This document shows positions 20,714 through 35,700 of a stretch of 64,000 nt of DNA, in pieces. This stretch comes from Amphibalanus amphitrite (taxonomy: Eukaryota > Arthropoda > Thecostraca > Balanomorpha > Balanidae): the NCBI RefSeq assembly GCF_019059575.1, contig NW_024881998.1, positions 186,001-250,000 of the forward strand. Direction: 5' to 3'. The notes beneath the pieces are model-generated. The model was not told the DNA's origin. It saw nothing but the letters and a program-made list of their open reading frames with translations, and ran no database searches. Every line of letters begins with the position of its first letter. Position 1 is the stretch's first letter. The position numbers and the translations under genes were made by a program.

Positions 20714-23700
20714 CTGGGGAGAGAGGGGAGAGAGTCAGCGGAGGTGGAGAGAGTAGGGGAGACGCGAGACCAACCGGCAGGCTGGGGAGAGCGGGGAACA
20801 GCGGCGGTGGAACATGAGAGACACCACTGACGATTAGCTGACAGCACAGAGTACCGTTCGTATGAGTTCCGTCTGCACTGGAACGCTTGGAATCATCTCT
20901 ATCGGTGCCAGTTTATCATAATTGATGACTCAGCCATGTTCGCGGTCTACAGGTATGAATGGATAAATGACTCAACAAGAAACTCGTTCACCCGACGTAT
21001 GCAAATTCATTCAAACACTTCAGTTGCAGCAGCCGGTGATTGAATACGTTCCTATCATTTATATTCAACAACGGCACGCTCCTTCTGCTAACACCACAGG
21101 TCACAGGAGCACAGAAGACGCTAGACACCTCTCCCTCGCTGAGGAGCGGCCCGCAGCATCCCAGCGCGTCACACAGACTCACCACGTGCAGCTGGAAGTT
21201 GTCGTAGACGTCCTGCAGCTCCTGTAGCTTGTACTCCTCCAGGCAGATGAAGCCGGCCAGGCGGGGCGCGTGCCGGCGCGCGCAGTCCACGCAGTGCACC
21301 ACGTGACGCTTCTCGTGCTCCTTGATGAAGAGCAGGTTGAACACCTCCATCTGAGGACGGACGGAAGACGGGGGAGTTAGACGGGGGGAACGGAAAATGC
21401 AACAGCGACGGAAATATACTCAACAACGTAGCCAGGGCCGTCGAAGTTTGTGAATCTTAAACAGAGTTATATCCGTTCCAGACGAATCTGGAACGGATAT
21501 TGACCGTCGGTATGCAGAGTATAGCAGGGCGTGGGAAAATTGTTCGTGGGAGGCAGGGTAAAATGTTATCAAGCGAACAAAACACAGTGAAGTCTACCAG
21601 ATGCATGGTCAGTGAGTGAACTGACATGCTGAAAATGAACGCACGGTCCGCGCTATGACGCAAACCAGACTAAACATTTACTTAATTCGTGAACTGAGCA
21701 CTCTTATAGACGCCCGGAGCCAGCGTTCGGACAGGAAACATTCAAGTCTCGGTATGACTTCAGAATATACAGCAGTCATATCCCCGTACCCTGTCACTAC
21801 TGTGTCCCGTCTCGCCCTCTTCCCAGCCCGATCGAGCCTTACCTCACAGACGCCGCAGTAGTGGGTGCTCTCGTTCTTGCCCCGGCCGTGGAAGCGGATG
21901 TCGACGTTGCACGCCTTGGTGAACTCGATCATCATCATCACCTGCTTCAGGCCCTTCAGCAGCACCGTCCTGACGACGAGGAGGTATGGGGTCAGTCGGT
22001 GCTGGACACGGATGCGGCTATCAGCCGACAAGTTCTATTCTTAGGGATACTGTGAAGAGTATTGCGAGACTTGACATGAGACTCGTTACTTAAAGACAGT
22101 TTGCGAGACCGAGTGCTATTCTTACCCTACAATACTAAGTCGTCTGACCTATCCCTGGCATTTTGCGTAACACATACTGAACAATGCTCTTTAAACAATC
22201 CACGGACGAACAACTACTTACAATCAATATTTCCGGTGGCTATCCTTAGCCAAGCAAACTATGCCCGTCAAATGTCACCATTTCATTTAGATGAGCCCCA
22301 TGTCAATACACTATACCAAGCCTAGCGCCTCAGGGAGTCAGTCCTTCGCCTGATCCCACAGCCACAGAGGTAAACCCTCCCCCGCATAAGCCCCGAGCCA
22401 CTCACTTGATGCTCCTGTGCAGCTTGGGGTCGGAGACGCGGATGTTCCTGGCCAGGTTCCAGCTGAGGTGCTGCATGGGCACGATCGACTTGAAGCGCTG
22501 CAGCTTGTTCCACTCGTACCTCTCGACGGCCAGCCGGTGCTGGCGGGCGGTGAGCGGTCCGACGTTCCAGGCGATGTTGTTGCACCAGCCGGACGCCTGC
22601 ACCCAGTGCACGCAGCCCGTGTTCACCCAGACCAGGTCGCCGGGCCGCTGCATGAACCGGTACACGGGCACGCCGTGGTCCAGCAGCTCGTCCATGTCCG
22701 GCCACCACGAGCCGTGCAGGTACGAGATGCCGTTCCTGCCGGGACGAGCGGGGCGGGGGTTAGTAACTACACGGATAATACAACTGGGATGGTATGGTCG
22801 GGAGATTTAGACAGCGAACCAGCCAACTATGCGCGATAAAATGGCCAATTATGCGCGATAAAATGACTTATCAACTCGGCCCATCATCAGGAATGCAGAA
22901 CTGTGATAAAAACGAGCTGTTTGCGTGCGCAAATGGAATATTCCCGTTGTTATTTCGTCAGACGAACTTGACGACAAACAATGCATCGCATTCAGAGCTT
23001 AACCACGCTACAACGACTGCCAAGGCTATTTAACGTGGACTATGTCGACGGGGCTCTACCGGCCATCACCAGTCAAGTCTGCCGCTAGCAGCGAGCACTC
23101 ACTTTTCGCAGAGGTTGTTGATGACGCCCCAGTAGGCGTCCGGCACACCAAACCACTCGCAGTCTCCGGGGCCGATGTTGATGTTGATGGAGCAGAAGTT
23201 GTTGTTCTCCTGGTGACCCGGCGTTCGACTGCCCGGCACCTGTCGGAGGGTGAACAAGGTTAGAACGGCGGCAAGAAGAGGGACCGATTAGCGGCTTGTA
23301 TAGGAAACGACAAGCTGACGGAAGTGTGGTACTGAAAATCATTGGCAGATGAGAGTTGAAATAACTTATGATGCAACAAACTCGAGAGTGGAATAGCCGA
23401 TTAACCGGCTTTACATCAGTCATTCCTTTACATAACACTCCCCGGGGACTCATCGTGAACAGTTCTGTTTTAGCTCAAGCCATATTCAAACTTTCCTACA
23501 TACACAGACCGGTTATTGCTACAGAGCAGAAATAATAATTCGGTGAATTTAAGTTTCGGGTTACCAGAGAAGGCAAGAGCCATGACTCGCTATTATCATT
23601 TATGGTACAAATTCTACTTCCACACGGTAAGAAGAGGACCTATGACCTTCTCTGTCCCTCCCCACCTCAATCAGACTGCTCGGTACGCACCTTCATATAC

Positions 23701-26700
23701 AGCTGTACGGTGTTCATGCCCAGGATCGGGTGTCCAACATGACTGAGCATGTTTCCCGCCGAGACGACACGACAGAAGGCCGGCAGCTTCATCAGCTCGA
23801 GCAGCTGTGGCCGCCACTTCTTCTCGTCGCTGAGGTCGACGTTGGTGCCGAACTTGATGGTCTTGTGGCCACGCTTCTTGCCGAGACGCTGGTACTTGGA
23901 GAACGAGTCACGAGAGTCGGAGTCCGAGTCGCGGTGCGCGGCTGCCGTCGTTTTGCTCTCCTGCTCCTCCTGTCAATGGAGAACAGTCGGTTGTCAGTGG
24001 TTGGGTTTGGAAAGGTCAGAACGGAGCGGGTCAGCGGCTGGTCACGGAGGTCAGTGGACGGTCGGTCAGGGTCAGACAGGAAAGGTCAGAGTACGGAAAT
24101 GCAGAAAATAATTTTGGAGATTTCAGGTTGGAAGGTCATTTGAAGTTCACGTTGAAAGGTCACAGGAAGTATAAGTCCTCAAAGCTCAAGGTGGGTACGT
24201 CCGGGTCAGGTCACCGCAGAACAGCTACCACCTATTATGGTGGTAGCCCGACCTATTATGAAAGGTCAGGTCACAAGGAAAGGTCACGACATAGTATCCG
24301 ACGCAAGGAATAAATCCCAGAACAAACTATGACCGGCGGTCAGCTGACCATTGGTCACAGGTCACAAAGGCTCAGATCGAAGGTCAGTGGCGGCAATATC
24401 TGGTTTAGTCCTGAGGAACGACGGCCGGGATGTCCCCGAGCAATAGATCTACTTCCGACTGAACTACTGCACTGACAGTGACCCCTGTGACCTGTACCCG
24501 GACCCGTGGGACAAACAACTGGCTCTGGTACCCCACACCAACCGTAACCTAAGAGATTACCCAACCCGGCTATACCTACCGGCCCCTCCGCATGCCCCAG
24601 GAATCACAGCAGTTCGCTGTAAGCAAGGAAAGTAGCCAACAAATATAACGCTCCCGCATGTAATGCAAACGATATTTACAGTAATGACTATGAAACGTTG
24701 AACTAAACCAGCCCGATGAATAGACTTCTAGTCATGTTCTATTCACGAAGGGATTTTAATGCCCAGACTTCCGTGTGTATACCGAAACACTCCCGGACCT
24801 TCCAAACCGGGAGTTCCAAACATAACGAATTTCAACTAACCGCCCTCCTCGCTCTCGCTATAAATGATCCTACCACACATCCGGTTAACTGATGGGTTCG
24901 CTAACAACCCCGGAATCACTTCATCCCCCCCCCCGCCGTGTTCCTACAGGTACCCCTCAAGTCACGGCTCAGCAGCCATTCGTCTGCTAATGATATAGTG
25001 ACCATGTAATTTCTTCTCGTCCCGAGCTGACCCAAAGATCGCCCTTCCTTTCCGGATACTACCGACCCATTACTGGCCCAAAGCTCACCCTAACCTCCCC
25101 TATCACTTGCCCAGAGACCATCCCACGTCACCTCCCGATCACTATAAATCCAGAGGTCATCCCATCCTTCCCCCGCTAGTCGCCACCAGCCCTAACCCGC
25201 CACTCGGACCGTTCCGCCGCCACTTACCCGTAGGCTGTCGGTGAAGGTAGCCGCCTGGTAGTGGGCGTATTTGGCCGTCGTCAGGTGGCTGCGCGACGAC
25301 ATGCAGCCCCACACCTTCTTGGTAAAGGTCGGGTCCCAATTCTCGTCCGACGACTGGCACACCTGAGTTCGGATCTCCACCGCGTGCTCCGGGTGCGCCT
25401 CCACCAGCGTTTTGGTCGAGAAAAGGCCGAGATCTGTCGAGGGAGAGAGATCAGGTCATTGACAGTTACAGGGAGCATTGTCGCTGAGTGCTAATGGAGC
25501 TGAGGGAGGCAGGTCAAAATCTGAGGGATGCTGTGCATGGTCAAATGTCGCTGAGTGTTCAGTACATATTGACGAGCTGGTGAACAGGGCGAACCATATA
25601 CCGAGCGAAAGTCGAACGGGGAGGGCGGCAATCTAATCATATCTGGCAGGCCTGGTTAAGCAGACTGCACGCTATTCCGGTTAGAACTCGTAGCTCAAGT
25701 GCAATCCACACTCAACCCCGCCCATCGCGTCGGCTGACTATGTGTCAAAGTCCACGGGGGGAGCGAATGTTTATCGGTCGAAAAGTACACACTTCAACAC
25801 TTAACCACGCTGCAGCGTTAAGTATACACTTCAGTGCGCCCCACCCAGGACACTATCTAATCGCGGCACCACCTATTGACTTTCCACCCCGCGAAGGCGC
25901 AATATCTCAACCCTAGCCCTCCATGTCTACCGTGCCCTGAAAGTCTAAAGTGATGAGTAGGAAAACCCGCAACAATTCGCATTGTCACTATCCATTGCAC
26001 CAATTACGCCTCTTACCTATTGGCATTTATCTGGGCAAAGTTCGCCGGTTCTCGCCGAGAGTCTTACCGAGTTTGAGCGCGGCTGCCATCCCCCGGATGA
26101 CGGCGATGGGGTTCTTGAGGCAGAACTCCTGCATCTGTGGGCTGAACGCCTCCTTCTTGTTCTCGACAAACACCGAGGGCGTCTGCTGCAGCAGCTGGTC
26201 CCTGCGGAGCACGGTGCGCGGCGGAACGGCCGGCGCCGGCGGCGCAGCGTCCTCCTCCAGAATGGACAGGTTACCGACGCCGCTCTGACCCAGCCCGACA
26301 CACGCCTCCGCCACCTCGGCGGCCGTCATGTCGATGTGGAACGAGGGCTGGGTGCGCGCCGGCTCCACCTTCACCTTCAGGTCCGCCCGAGTGAGCGCCG
26401 ACGGGCGTGGTTTGGTGCGGCTCGCGTCCGGCTGCGACTCGCCGGCTGGTGCTGTAGGAGCAGTCGGCTCGGCCGGCCGCTGCGGCTCGGTCGCCGGGGT
26501 CGACTCCAGCCCGTCCAGCAGCGGCTTGGTGTCGCCGCCGGCCAACGCCTCCAGGCCGAGGTCGCCCGTCTGCGCGAACTGCTTGATGAGATCCTCGGCA
26601 AGACTGGCGGCCAGGTCCTTCTGAGTGAGCAGCTGCGCCAGCTCGCGCTCGCTCATGCTGGCCACATCGCTGCCAGCTATTGCCGAGCTACCGCCGTTGG

Positions 26701-29700
26701 AGGGGAAGCTGCTGAAGGCAGCCGTCTGGGCCGGTGGAGGGGGCGGCGGCGCCGGCTGCTGCTGCTGCGGCTGCTGCGGCTGCTGAGGGGGGTAGGCCAC
26801 CGGCGGCTGGCCAGCCTGCTGCGGGAACCGCGGCGACGCCTGCTGCTGCTGCTGCTGCTGCTGCTGGAGCCGCATCTGCTGCTGGTGCTGCTGCATCATC
26901 CTGTGAGGAAGCAAAGTTGGTTGTTACTGGGACGCTTGGAGGCTACAAAAATATCCGCGCTGCCAATAAATATTAGCAAAGTAATATTGAATAAAATTAC
27001 GGTGCCAAAGCTCTAACGAACACTGCTACCTTTAAAAAAGCGTCAAATGATAGTCAACGTATCAATCCTTTGTGGGCATGTTTTAGCAACATTTCCCTCG
27101 CCTTTCAAGCATGACAGGTGGATAGTAGGGACCAGATCCGGCGGCTAGAGAGGGGGAGGGCTCATCATATTTACATGTACCGGCGGTACCACTGAATGAA
27201 GTGGACCTGTGTCAAACTACCGGATGGAGGTCCGGCGTGGGAAACTGCACCGGCCACCTGCACCGGCTCCGGTAGAGGAAGTCGGGCGGGGCGAATTACA
27301 AATGTGCAGGAATACAGGAGCAACATACGACCGGACGACGGGCGGGCGGATGGATGGACGGACGGACGGACGGACGGACGGACGGATGGACGGATGGACG
27401 GATGGACGGATGGACGGGCAGACGGATATCCTCACTCACCTATACTGGTGCTGCAGCTGGTTGAGTTGGCTCTGCTGCTGCGGACTCAGCTGACTCTGAC
27501 TCTGCAGGTACTGGAGCAGCTGCAACTGCTGGTGACTCAGGTAGTACTGGGGCGGTGTGCGGCGCTGGGCCGCCAGCGCCGCCGGCACACCGGCCGCCTC
27601 CACCGGCTCACCAGGCTGTCAGGAGGGACAGAGACCGGTCAGACATAATCACTCGGGGTTCTAGCCTCAGAAATACAGACAAATATATCGTCACATCGGT
27701 ATCCAACTGTGATCTATCGAGTAAAACAAATGGAACACACAGACACCCACAGATGCAGAAAACCAGTCAGAAATGCAAAAATGTATTGATATATCAGAAA
27801 TATTAAACAACGGACGAAATTTAACCGAATGCCCGTATTTATACATTTAGTGCATATAGTCTAAGAGGTGTATGGCATTATATAAGCTGTGTATATGCCT
27901 GATTATATAACCACTAACAAGAACCACCATAGACAGATCAGATCTCGCGTTTGATTTGACATGAATTGGGCCAAATTACAATGATGAGCGCTCGACATAC
28001 GGACAACAATCAATTCAACGCCATCCAAAGCACACGTATCGACAAAAAAACTGACGCTCAGTCGATCTGGGATGAGCAAAAAATTGTCCAGGCCTTTGTG
28101 TGATTCTAACAGCTAACACGTGACTCTCAGTCCGCGTGTTAGTAGTCACTTACTTTGAAGCGTTTTGCCGCGTTGCCTGTCTGGGCTCCGGGGTACGGGG
28201 GTGGCGACATCCCTGGCGTCGGGAAGCCACGCTGCAAGAAAATGGACAGAATTCGGTCACGGTTACGGTCGCGAAATGTGAGAACGATGCATAGGAAACA
28301 AAGTTCAAATACGGATGAGCTTGCTCCATGTGACCCGCCCAATATGTAGGTAATCCATTTCTAGACTGATGGAGCTTTGTGTGTCCTCTATGTGACTATA
28401 AGGACATACATACAAGGTTCGATAGCTAGACCGAGTACCTTGCAGGGTTGTGCTCGACTCAAAAAAATTTGCCGACTCGACTCAGCATTCAACTTCAGAA
28501 AGCCCTGACTCAACTCTGACTCAAACAAGGAGCTGATTTTTTCCCCTTGACTCGACTCATGACTCAAGCGGCTCAATGAAAATATGAGTTGACTCAAATT
28601 ACTTGACTCAAATTTTTTGTTGAGTCAAGTGTGTTGACTCAAAATTGACTCATATAAAAAAGCTGTTGAGCGGGGGGGTGAACAAAATTCGGCAGCAAGG
28701 CCAGGCCTAAGCTGTTAAGCGAGGGGAGAATGAAAAGCTTATATATTTATGTTTCTAGAAAGGTGAGTCAGCTGACTCATGTTCCTAAATGTTTTTGACT
28801 CAACTCAATGTCAAAAGTTATTTTACTGACTCAACTCTGACTCAACTCAACACCTTAATATTTTTGTCCGACTCAACTCTGACTCAACTCAACAGCTCAA
28901 CATTTTATCCGACTCGACTCAACCCTGACTCATTTGAGTCAGAGTTGAGTCAAATTTCTGACTCGACTCATGAGTCAAGCACAACCCTGGTACCTTGTCT
29001 TTATGGAGCGGGCGGATGGATGGCCGTCATCGGCACACTATACGGTTATGTTCCGACCCGTGGACCATCAACACCCGTGGACATCCCTGTCCATCCACAA
29101 TTTATTGGGCAGTTAGTGAGGCATACCACTTCAGCCCCGAACCAGAACCTATCAAGCTTTAGGCATTGCATGTTATACCGCGGCCCGGGAAAGTCACCTT
29201 GCTAGTCACGGAGTTCCCCATCCACTCTACAGGGCAGCCCAGCCACTCCTCTCCATTGCGGTCCCATGTGCAGGCGCCGCGCCACGCCGAACCACGTGGG
29301 CCACATGCCAAAGATGCCACCGGGACCCGCATGGGAGCCATTCACCACGGCACTAATTATCACCAACCGGCGGCTGGCGGACCGCTAGACGTGATACGCG
29401 ATGCCCTCCGCCCTCTGCCCGTCCCTCCCACCCTCTGCCGAAAGTCGGTCTCTGCACCGGTCACTGGGCGCAGTGGCAAGGTCACGAAAGGCGACCGAGC
29501 GATTTACAAACCGCTCACAGACCGAATGCCGACACGCGAGCTAGCGGAAACAATACTCCCAAACCGAGTCACTGGTGAGGCACAGTATTCACCAGCAGTG
29601 GCCCGGGAGCAGCTAGCAACACACGCAGGAGTAAATAACTACCGTAATTAATGTACGAGGGGAGCTCAGAATAGTCCGAGTGTTTAGAAGTCTCCGAGTG

Positions 29701-32700
29701 AGCCCACACTAAAGCAGAGTAGTTATTTTCCGAGAATCACAGCCGAGAGAATGTTCCCACTCCCAGATCGGCTTATAGACGTCAGAGGGGCGCAGGATGC
29801 CAACGTTAGCCAGCAGAGCCGGAATCAGATCCCCGGATAAAACAGAGCAGACCGGAATAAAATTAACTAATGAAAACAGCCGCAACTGGATCGGATGCAA
29901 AGGACCAACTTCTGGCTCTCGAGAAAATGAGTCATCAATCACAAAGAAAGTGTCCGAGGCTTATAAGGTTATCTCTGAAACGGTGCTTACTTAAATATTA
30001 ACGAAAGTCCCTCATAAGTAATTTAGTTGACTAAGCCTTTTTTAGACAGAAACGCTTACTGAAATACTAGGGACGGCGAATGTCTGCTAAGCCTATTAAA
30101 CACAGTAACGTTTACCCAGACATCCTCCATTCGCCGTACTCCGTCCTTATTCTTAGTCTGAGTTCCCGTTCCTTAGTTGGAACACATTAGTCCCTACATA
30201 ACTATCCATCCACAATTCCCGAGATCACTTCCCGCCTAGTCCGTCAGCTAGTCTAGACTACCGTGACACTGACCTGTTGCTGCTGCTGCTGGGCCAGCTT
30301 GGCGGCCTGCGCGGCCGGCTGCAGTTTCTGCGTCTCGCGGTTCATCTCCGAGCTGGTGTTCTTATTCCATGCCTCCTCGATGGGCGGCAGTCGGCACGGT
30401 CTGTCGGAGGGTGTCAGGGGGCACACGGCGCCCGTCAATGGCTGCGCGCACACAGACACCATCCCGCCGCTGTCACACACCCGGCACATTGGGCCGCTGC
30501 TGTCTGCTCTCCCTGTCCGCTCGGCTCCACCCGCTGCGCGCCCGTCCGCCGCGGTCCGCTGCCGGCGCCCGACTGCCGTCCCGCGCCGCCCGCCGTCCGC
30601 CGCCGCCGGCTCACGACTGGCGCTCGGCTCAGCGCCGGCGGCGGCGCGGCCCGCTGTAGTACGCCATGAGGCGGAGGCGGCGGCGGCGGCGGCGGTGGCT
30701 CCGGTTCCGGCGGCGCTGAGCCCCCACCCTCCCCCTCCCGGCGAGGCCGCCGGAACCGGAAACGCAGCCCGGACTAACAGAGAGCTGGAGCGACGCCCAC
30801 TGAGATCACAGCGCGTACGGCACACACGGTACAGTAACCCACCTCCCAGACCCCTGGACGGCCGCACTTTGCCAACCAGACGTCTGATGACGTCATCCGT
30901 GACGGCACGCGGCCGGTCACGGGACATGACGTCAGGGCGCGGTCCCAGCTCACCTGCTGTTGACGGCTGGCTGTGGCGCGTTGGCAAGCTGCTGTTGAAG
31001 AAACTTGATGCGCGGTTGTAGCTTCGGGTCGTCCTCTGAAGCGTTGATATAACAGGCGAGCGCGTCTTTTGGATGCGACACAGACTCGTAGAGTAGTCCG
31101 AGGTTAGTCCAGGCGGCCTTGTGCGTCTTATCCAGCTGCACGGCTGATATGTAGGCCTGCTGGGCGTCCATATATTGGCTGTGCTGCTGGTACAGCACGC
31201 TGGGGGAGCGGAGACGGCTCCGTCAGCCACCGGACAAACACGGGAAACTTGGAGGGGAGACCCAGGGCTGAGGAGTGTAGATTGCACAGACATGGAACGG
31301 GAGAGGAGCTTCAGTTCGCTGATACCCACTGAGACGGAACAGGGTACACAGTACACACGGAGGAATCCGGAGACAGGACGTAAGACAACAGGAGAGACAC
31401 GGAGCTGCAGTGCATCAGGAGGAACCCACCGATGATCTGGGATGCAGCGAGGGCGTAGTAGGCTTCTGTCATCATTCCACTCCGATATACGAGTACATTC
31501 GGGTTATGCTGATATAAACCGAGACATGTTTACAATGTGGCTGATGAGAACAGGCGCATACTGGTCAGACAGGCCGAACCCGTCCCTGTCTGACCACATG
31601 ACTGACGTACGTAGTGACCTTGTTCATTGCATTGCAACATCGAAGGGAAGATGACTTTCCGGCCGTCTGGGTACGATTTGTGACGCAGCAGTGGAAATCC
31701 ACTAAAGGGGTCCGCATGAGGCAAGAGTTTCGGGAAAAGAGCGGGGTCATACAGGGAAGAGTTCCATGAGGTTCGTCGTCGGTATTTGAGATTACATAAC
31801 AATGGAAGTCTTTCATACCTAGAGGCCCCTGGCCAGATACCCTAATGCTGCGTAGAGTCCCCCATCAACCCGAGAGAGCCTCTTTTCCCGGTGGAGCACC
31901 ACGTTTCGCTGCGTGCTCGGAGAACTCACCCAATGGAGCACCAGGTGTCCGCGTTCGCCTCGGAGCACACCACCGACTGCTTGTAAGCCTGGAACGCCTC
32001 GTGTACCTTGCCGATGCTCGAGTAACACCGGCCGAGCAGGTACAGCGTCCGTGACGACTTTGGCGCGAACTCGAGCGCGCGCTTCAGGTGCGTGACTGCC
32101 TGCTCCTCTCGACGCGCCTTCTCGCCGAAAGCCTCGACACTGTGGAAGAGCCAGCCGAGCTGACGGTGGATGTGGTCCTTGAGCGAGGCGGAGAGGTCCT
32201 CCTCCTGTAGGAGAGCCTCGTAGCGCTGGCGCGCGGCGCGCGGACGGCCCACTACCTCGTGCAGGTGCGCGATATGAAACAGAACTGAAAACGGACCGAG
32301 AGAACGGGGTTAGAACAGCGACGGGTAAACACCAAGCGGACACAGTCGTCAGTCGGTCAACGTCCTGGCGTTGGCATAGGTTTGTAGGCTCTTTGATAAA
32401 CATCCTTGTTGCAAGGCAGCGATTTCCGACAAACTTGACACTCCGATAAACAATGGTATCCAAGGCAAACTCACTAAGCCGTCGCTTGGACACTTGTTTA
32501 GCCTGGTCACGAATACCGGTAACGCTCAATGTCGCGCTACATACCGTAAAACTTCCTCGTCAGCCAGAGTTTTCACTCACGGAAACTACCGCTAGATCTG
32601 ACACACCACACCAAACGCGCCGCATAAAAACTAACCCTTGCCTTCTACCGGGCCGGGCGAGTGACCTTCCCGATGCACTGTCACATAGGTGGCGGACACT

Positions 32701-35700
32701 GACACTGAACGCGCCGCCGGGTACTGAACGCGGCCGATCCGGGGCCGTACTGACGGAACATAGGCTATCAGGATGGGCAGGGCGGACGGGGTGGTTCCCC
32801 GCCGGCGTCCCACTGCTCACAGTGAAGTGGAAGGATAACATATCTGCACCGAGCTCAGGCGGAGTCGCTATCGCCTCATGACCGAGAAGGAGGGAGACAT
32901 AGCCTCGAGTTATATTGAATAATACTTTAAATTGCCACATTTTAAACCGCCTCAAAGACATACCAGGAAACCAATCCTCTTTTACGTAAACTCTGGGCGG
33001 TCGCTCAAAGAGCGCTGATCACTGTCTGGAAACTGACGTAAACACTAAACACGCCTCACGGTAAATACCGCGGTCATACGATGCGCTTTGAGGCGAGATA
33101 TTCCTGGCAGGGCGGCGCCATCTCATCATCTCATCACGCCCGACGCCGACCGAGCCAGCGGCAGATCATTGCACCGTCCACCGTCATCAGTCCAGGGTCA
33201 CAGACCCACGTCACAGGTGACGCGACGTCACAGGTGACGCGAGGGTTGCCTAGGAGTGCCAATGAATGCTGCCAGTCCTGGTGGGAGTACTGTTACGACC
33301 GCGAGCTGCGACCACGACCGAGCGACCGCGACCGCGACCGCACAGCCGCGTGGCATTCCAGCGCGCATCGCGACGGCGTCGGCATTCCTGACAACTCAGG
33401 GGACCGGTGCCGGACAACGAGTCTCATAAGGGCTTAGCGCAGCCACAGGCGCTGGCGGAGAGCCTATAGCTCAGCCAAAGGCCTGCTGGCGGGACTCTGC
33501 AGTCTGCGGCGAACTGCGGCGGGCGCCGTCAGTTGTGTTTGTTTAACAGGACGACGGTCTCACTATCGTGGTGCAGCCCCGCCCCTCCTGCCCCGCCCAT
33601 GAGCGGCACACCCACTGACGTCATCACTCGGCGTCACTGACGTCACTGGCCCAGTCTGACGTCACCGGTCGTCGGTGAACGCACCGGCAGCGGCCGCCAC
33701 CGGCTATCTATAGCCGCCGGGTCCAGCGCCAGCGGCTAGCAACGACCGGCCGGCGGCCGGCACCGACCGGCCCGGCGGCCCGTGATGGTCATCGAAAACG
33801 TAAGCACTCGGTCCTGATCACTGGTGTGACCAAATCGGTCCAGAGTCCACGGCGCGGCACGCCCTCTAGTTCGCACAGGATAAACACCAGTCAGAGCCGC
33901 CACAGAGGTGTGAGGAATTGTACGAGGTGTCAGCGTTATCCATAGTTACCGTACCTACATCAGTTAACCCCGCTTCTACTGCGGTCTTCCCGTATTGATT
34001 CCCGTGTCATCAGCCTAGCACAGCTGCCAACAGGTCGCTTTCCCGTCCGTTTTCCTTCCCGATATATGAGCGGTGCTGACGGCACAATTCAGTACCTGAC
34101 ATGACGCAGCACAGTAGGCTTGGGGAACTGAGGGAGTAACATTCAGTGGGAGAGACCACAGGAGTGGTCTCTGCCTGCTGGAAGGGGGGCCGCGGGGGAG
34201 GGGGCAGGGCAGGGTGGCGACAGAGCCAGACCAGGATCCCGGCAGACGGCACGGCGCGGCGGTGCGCGTGGCAGATTTGTTTGGAATACACACCGCGGGC
34301 CGGCGACGGGCGGTGGATGCCGCGCGGTGGGCGGAGGGCGGCGGCCCGACGTTTGCCGGTTGGCTCCCAGCAGCAGTGGCCGAGATTTGGCAGTGCACCG
34401 ACCGGTGCTCGGCGGTCTATTCCCGACCCGGCGGCGATGGTCTCACCGGCTGAGCGGCCACAGGTCGATCTTTGGCAGCGGCGCCAGCGTTGCTAGCCGG
34501 CACGGCTCCAGACTGCAGTCAGCGGCCAACAGTTGCCCCATCGCCGCCACCGGCCAGACGCGGAAAAAATGGCAGAAACTCAGAGACACGACTCGAGCCG
34601 AGTTGTCAATCGATCGGTACCGTGGGCGGCCAGTCATGAGAAGTGTCTACTGACGTCAAAAGGTAGTAGGTACAGAAATACCGCCAAGGTGTTAGCAGAA
34701 CCGGTGGGCGGGGGGGGGGGGATGTTGGAATAGCCATTCCCCTTCGCTGACGTCTTTCGGTACAGAAATACACTCGCGTTGTTGAAAGGGTATTTCTGCT
34801 CTCACTTATAATGGATTTCTTCGTTACGCAACCCGAGTATACTCGCTAATACGGTAACTGTAACGGTACGGCTATATTCTGACCCTCTCAGTGTCCTGCG
34901 CTCCGCCAGCTCCGATCTGGCCACTCGTTCACACCTAGCCCGCAGTCCAGCTCGGCCGCGCCTGTAATAGCTTCATCGAACAGCACGCTATCAACGCGGC
35001 TTAGCACTTCACGGAAACCGCCGGGCCGCTGTCACGGTCCGCGCGCCGAGTGCTCACACTAACGGACCACGCTAACGCGAACGGCGCTTTCGGCGAACGT
35101 CCCGCCGCACGTAATTTCCTGACCTACAGCTTTCCGATGCAGGTGAGGCGATCAGGTCATTGACGACAATCCTTCAGAGTTCTACGAGACACACTACATC
35201 ATCCACCAAGGCGGCGCCTGCAGGGAAAACTCCCCGGTCCCTCCCACGGAGTCACATTTTCCCGGACATCCCCGGCGCCATCCCGTGACGTCCTTGACGC
35301 ATCATAACAGCCCGTGACGCGCGGTACACCGAGCTTCCTCGACGTGCTCGCCTCGAGGTGTGAACCGAGCGCCCCATAGACCCCGTGACCTAGCTGATTG
35401 GGGATTCACTGAGTACGGTAACCCTGTCTGGCACGGAACATCTAATCACCCCCGGCAGACCTACTGAACTTCTACCCTGCTGTACTCAACTCTCTCCTGC
35501 AGAGACAGGGAGCGGAGGTGGAATGGACGGTGGTACCGTGGACAGGCCGGCGTATCGATCCGCCCGGAGCGGCCTCATACTGACGGACAAACGGACGGAC
35601 GAATCCACTAGATCGTGCGGCCTACGGACACACTGACGGACGGACACATTGACAGACACTGAGTGACGGACGGGCCTGCCCCCAGTGCCAAGAATGGCTG

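Noticed and set aside
25982-27016. Plus-strand 344-codon frame
   Set aside because: Antisense shadow of UTX exon 11, whose minus-strand protein is clearly homologous to UTX.
27346-27425. GGAC repeat considered as a CRISPR-like or satellite array
   Set aside because: Pure tetranucleotide microsatellite without spacers; the genome is eukaryotic.
30263-31021. Plus-strand 252-codon frame and minus-strand 367-codon frame around UTX exons 7-8
   Set aside because: They are read-through of true exons into introns, or their antisense shadows.
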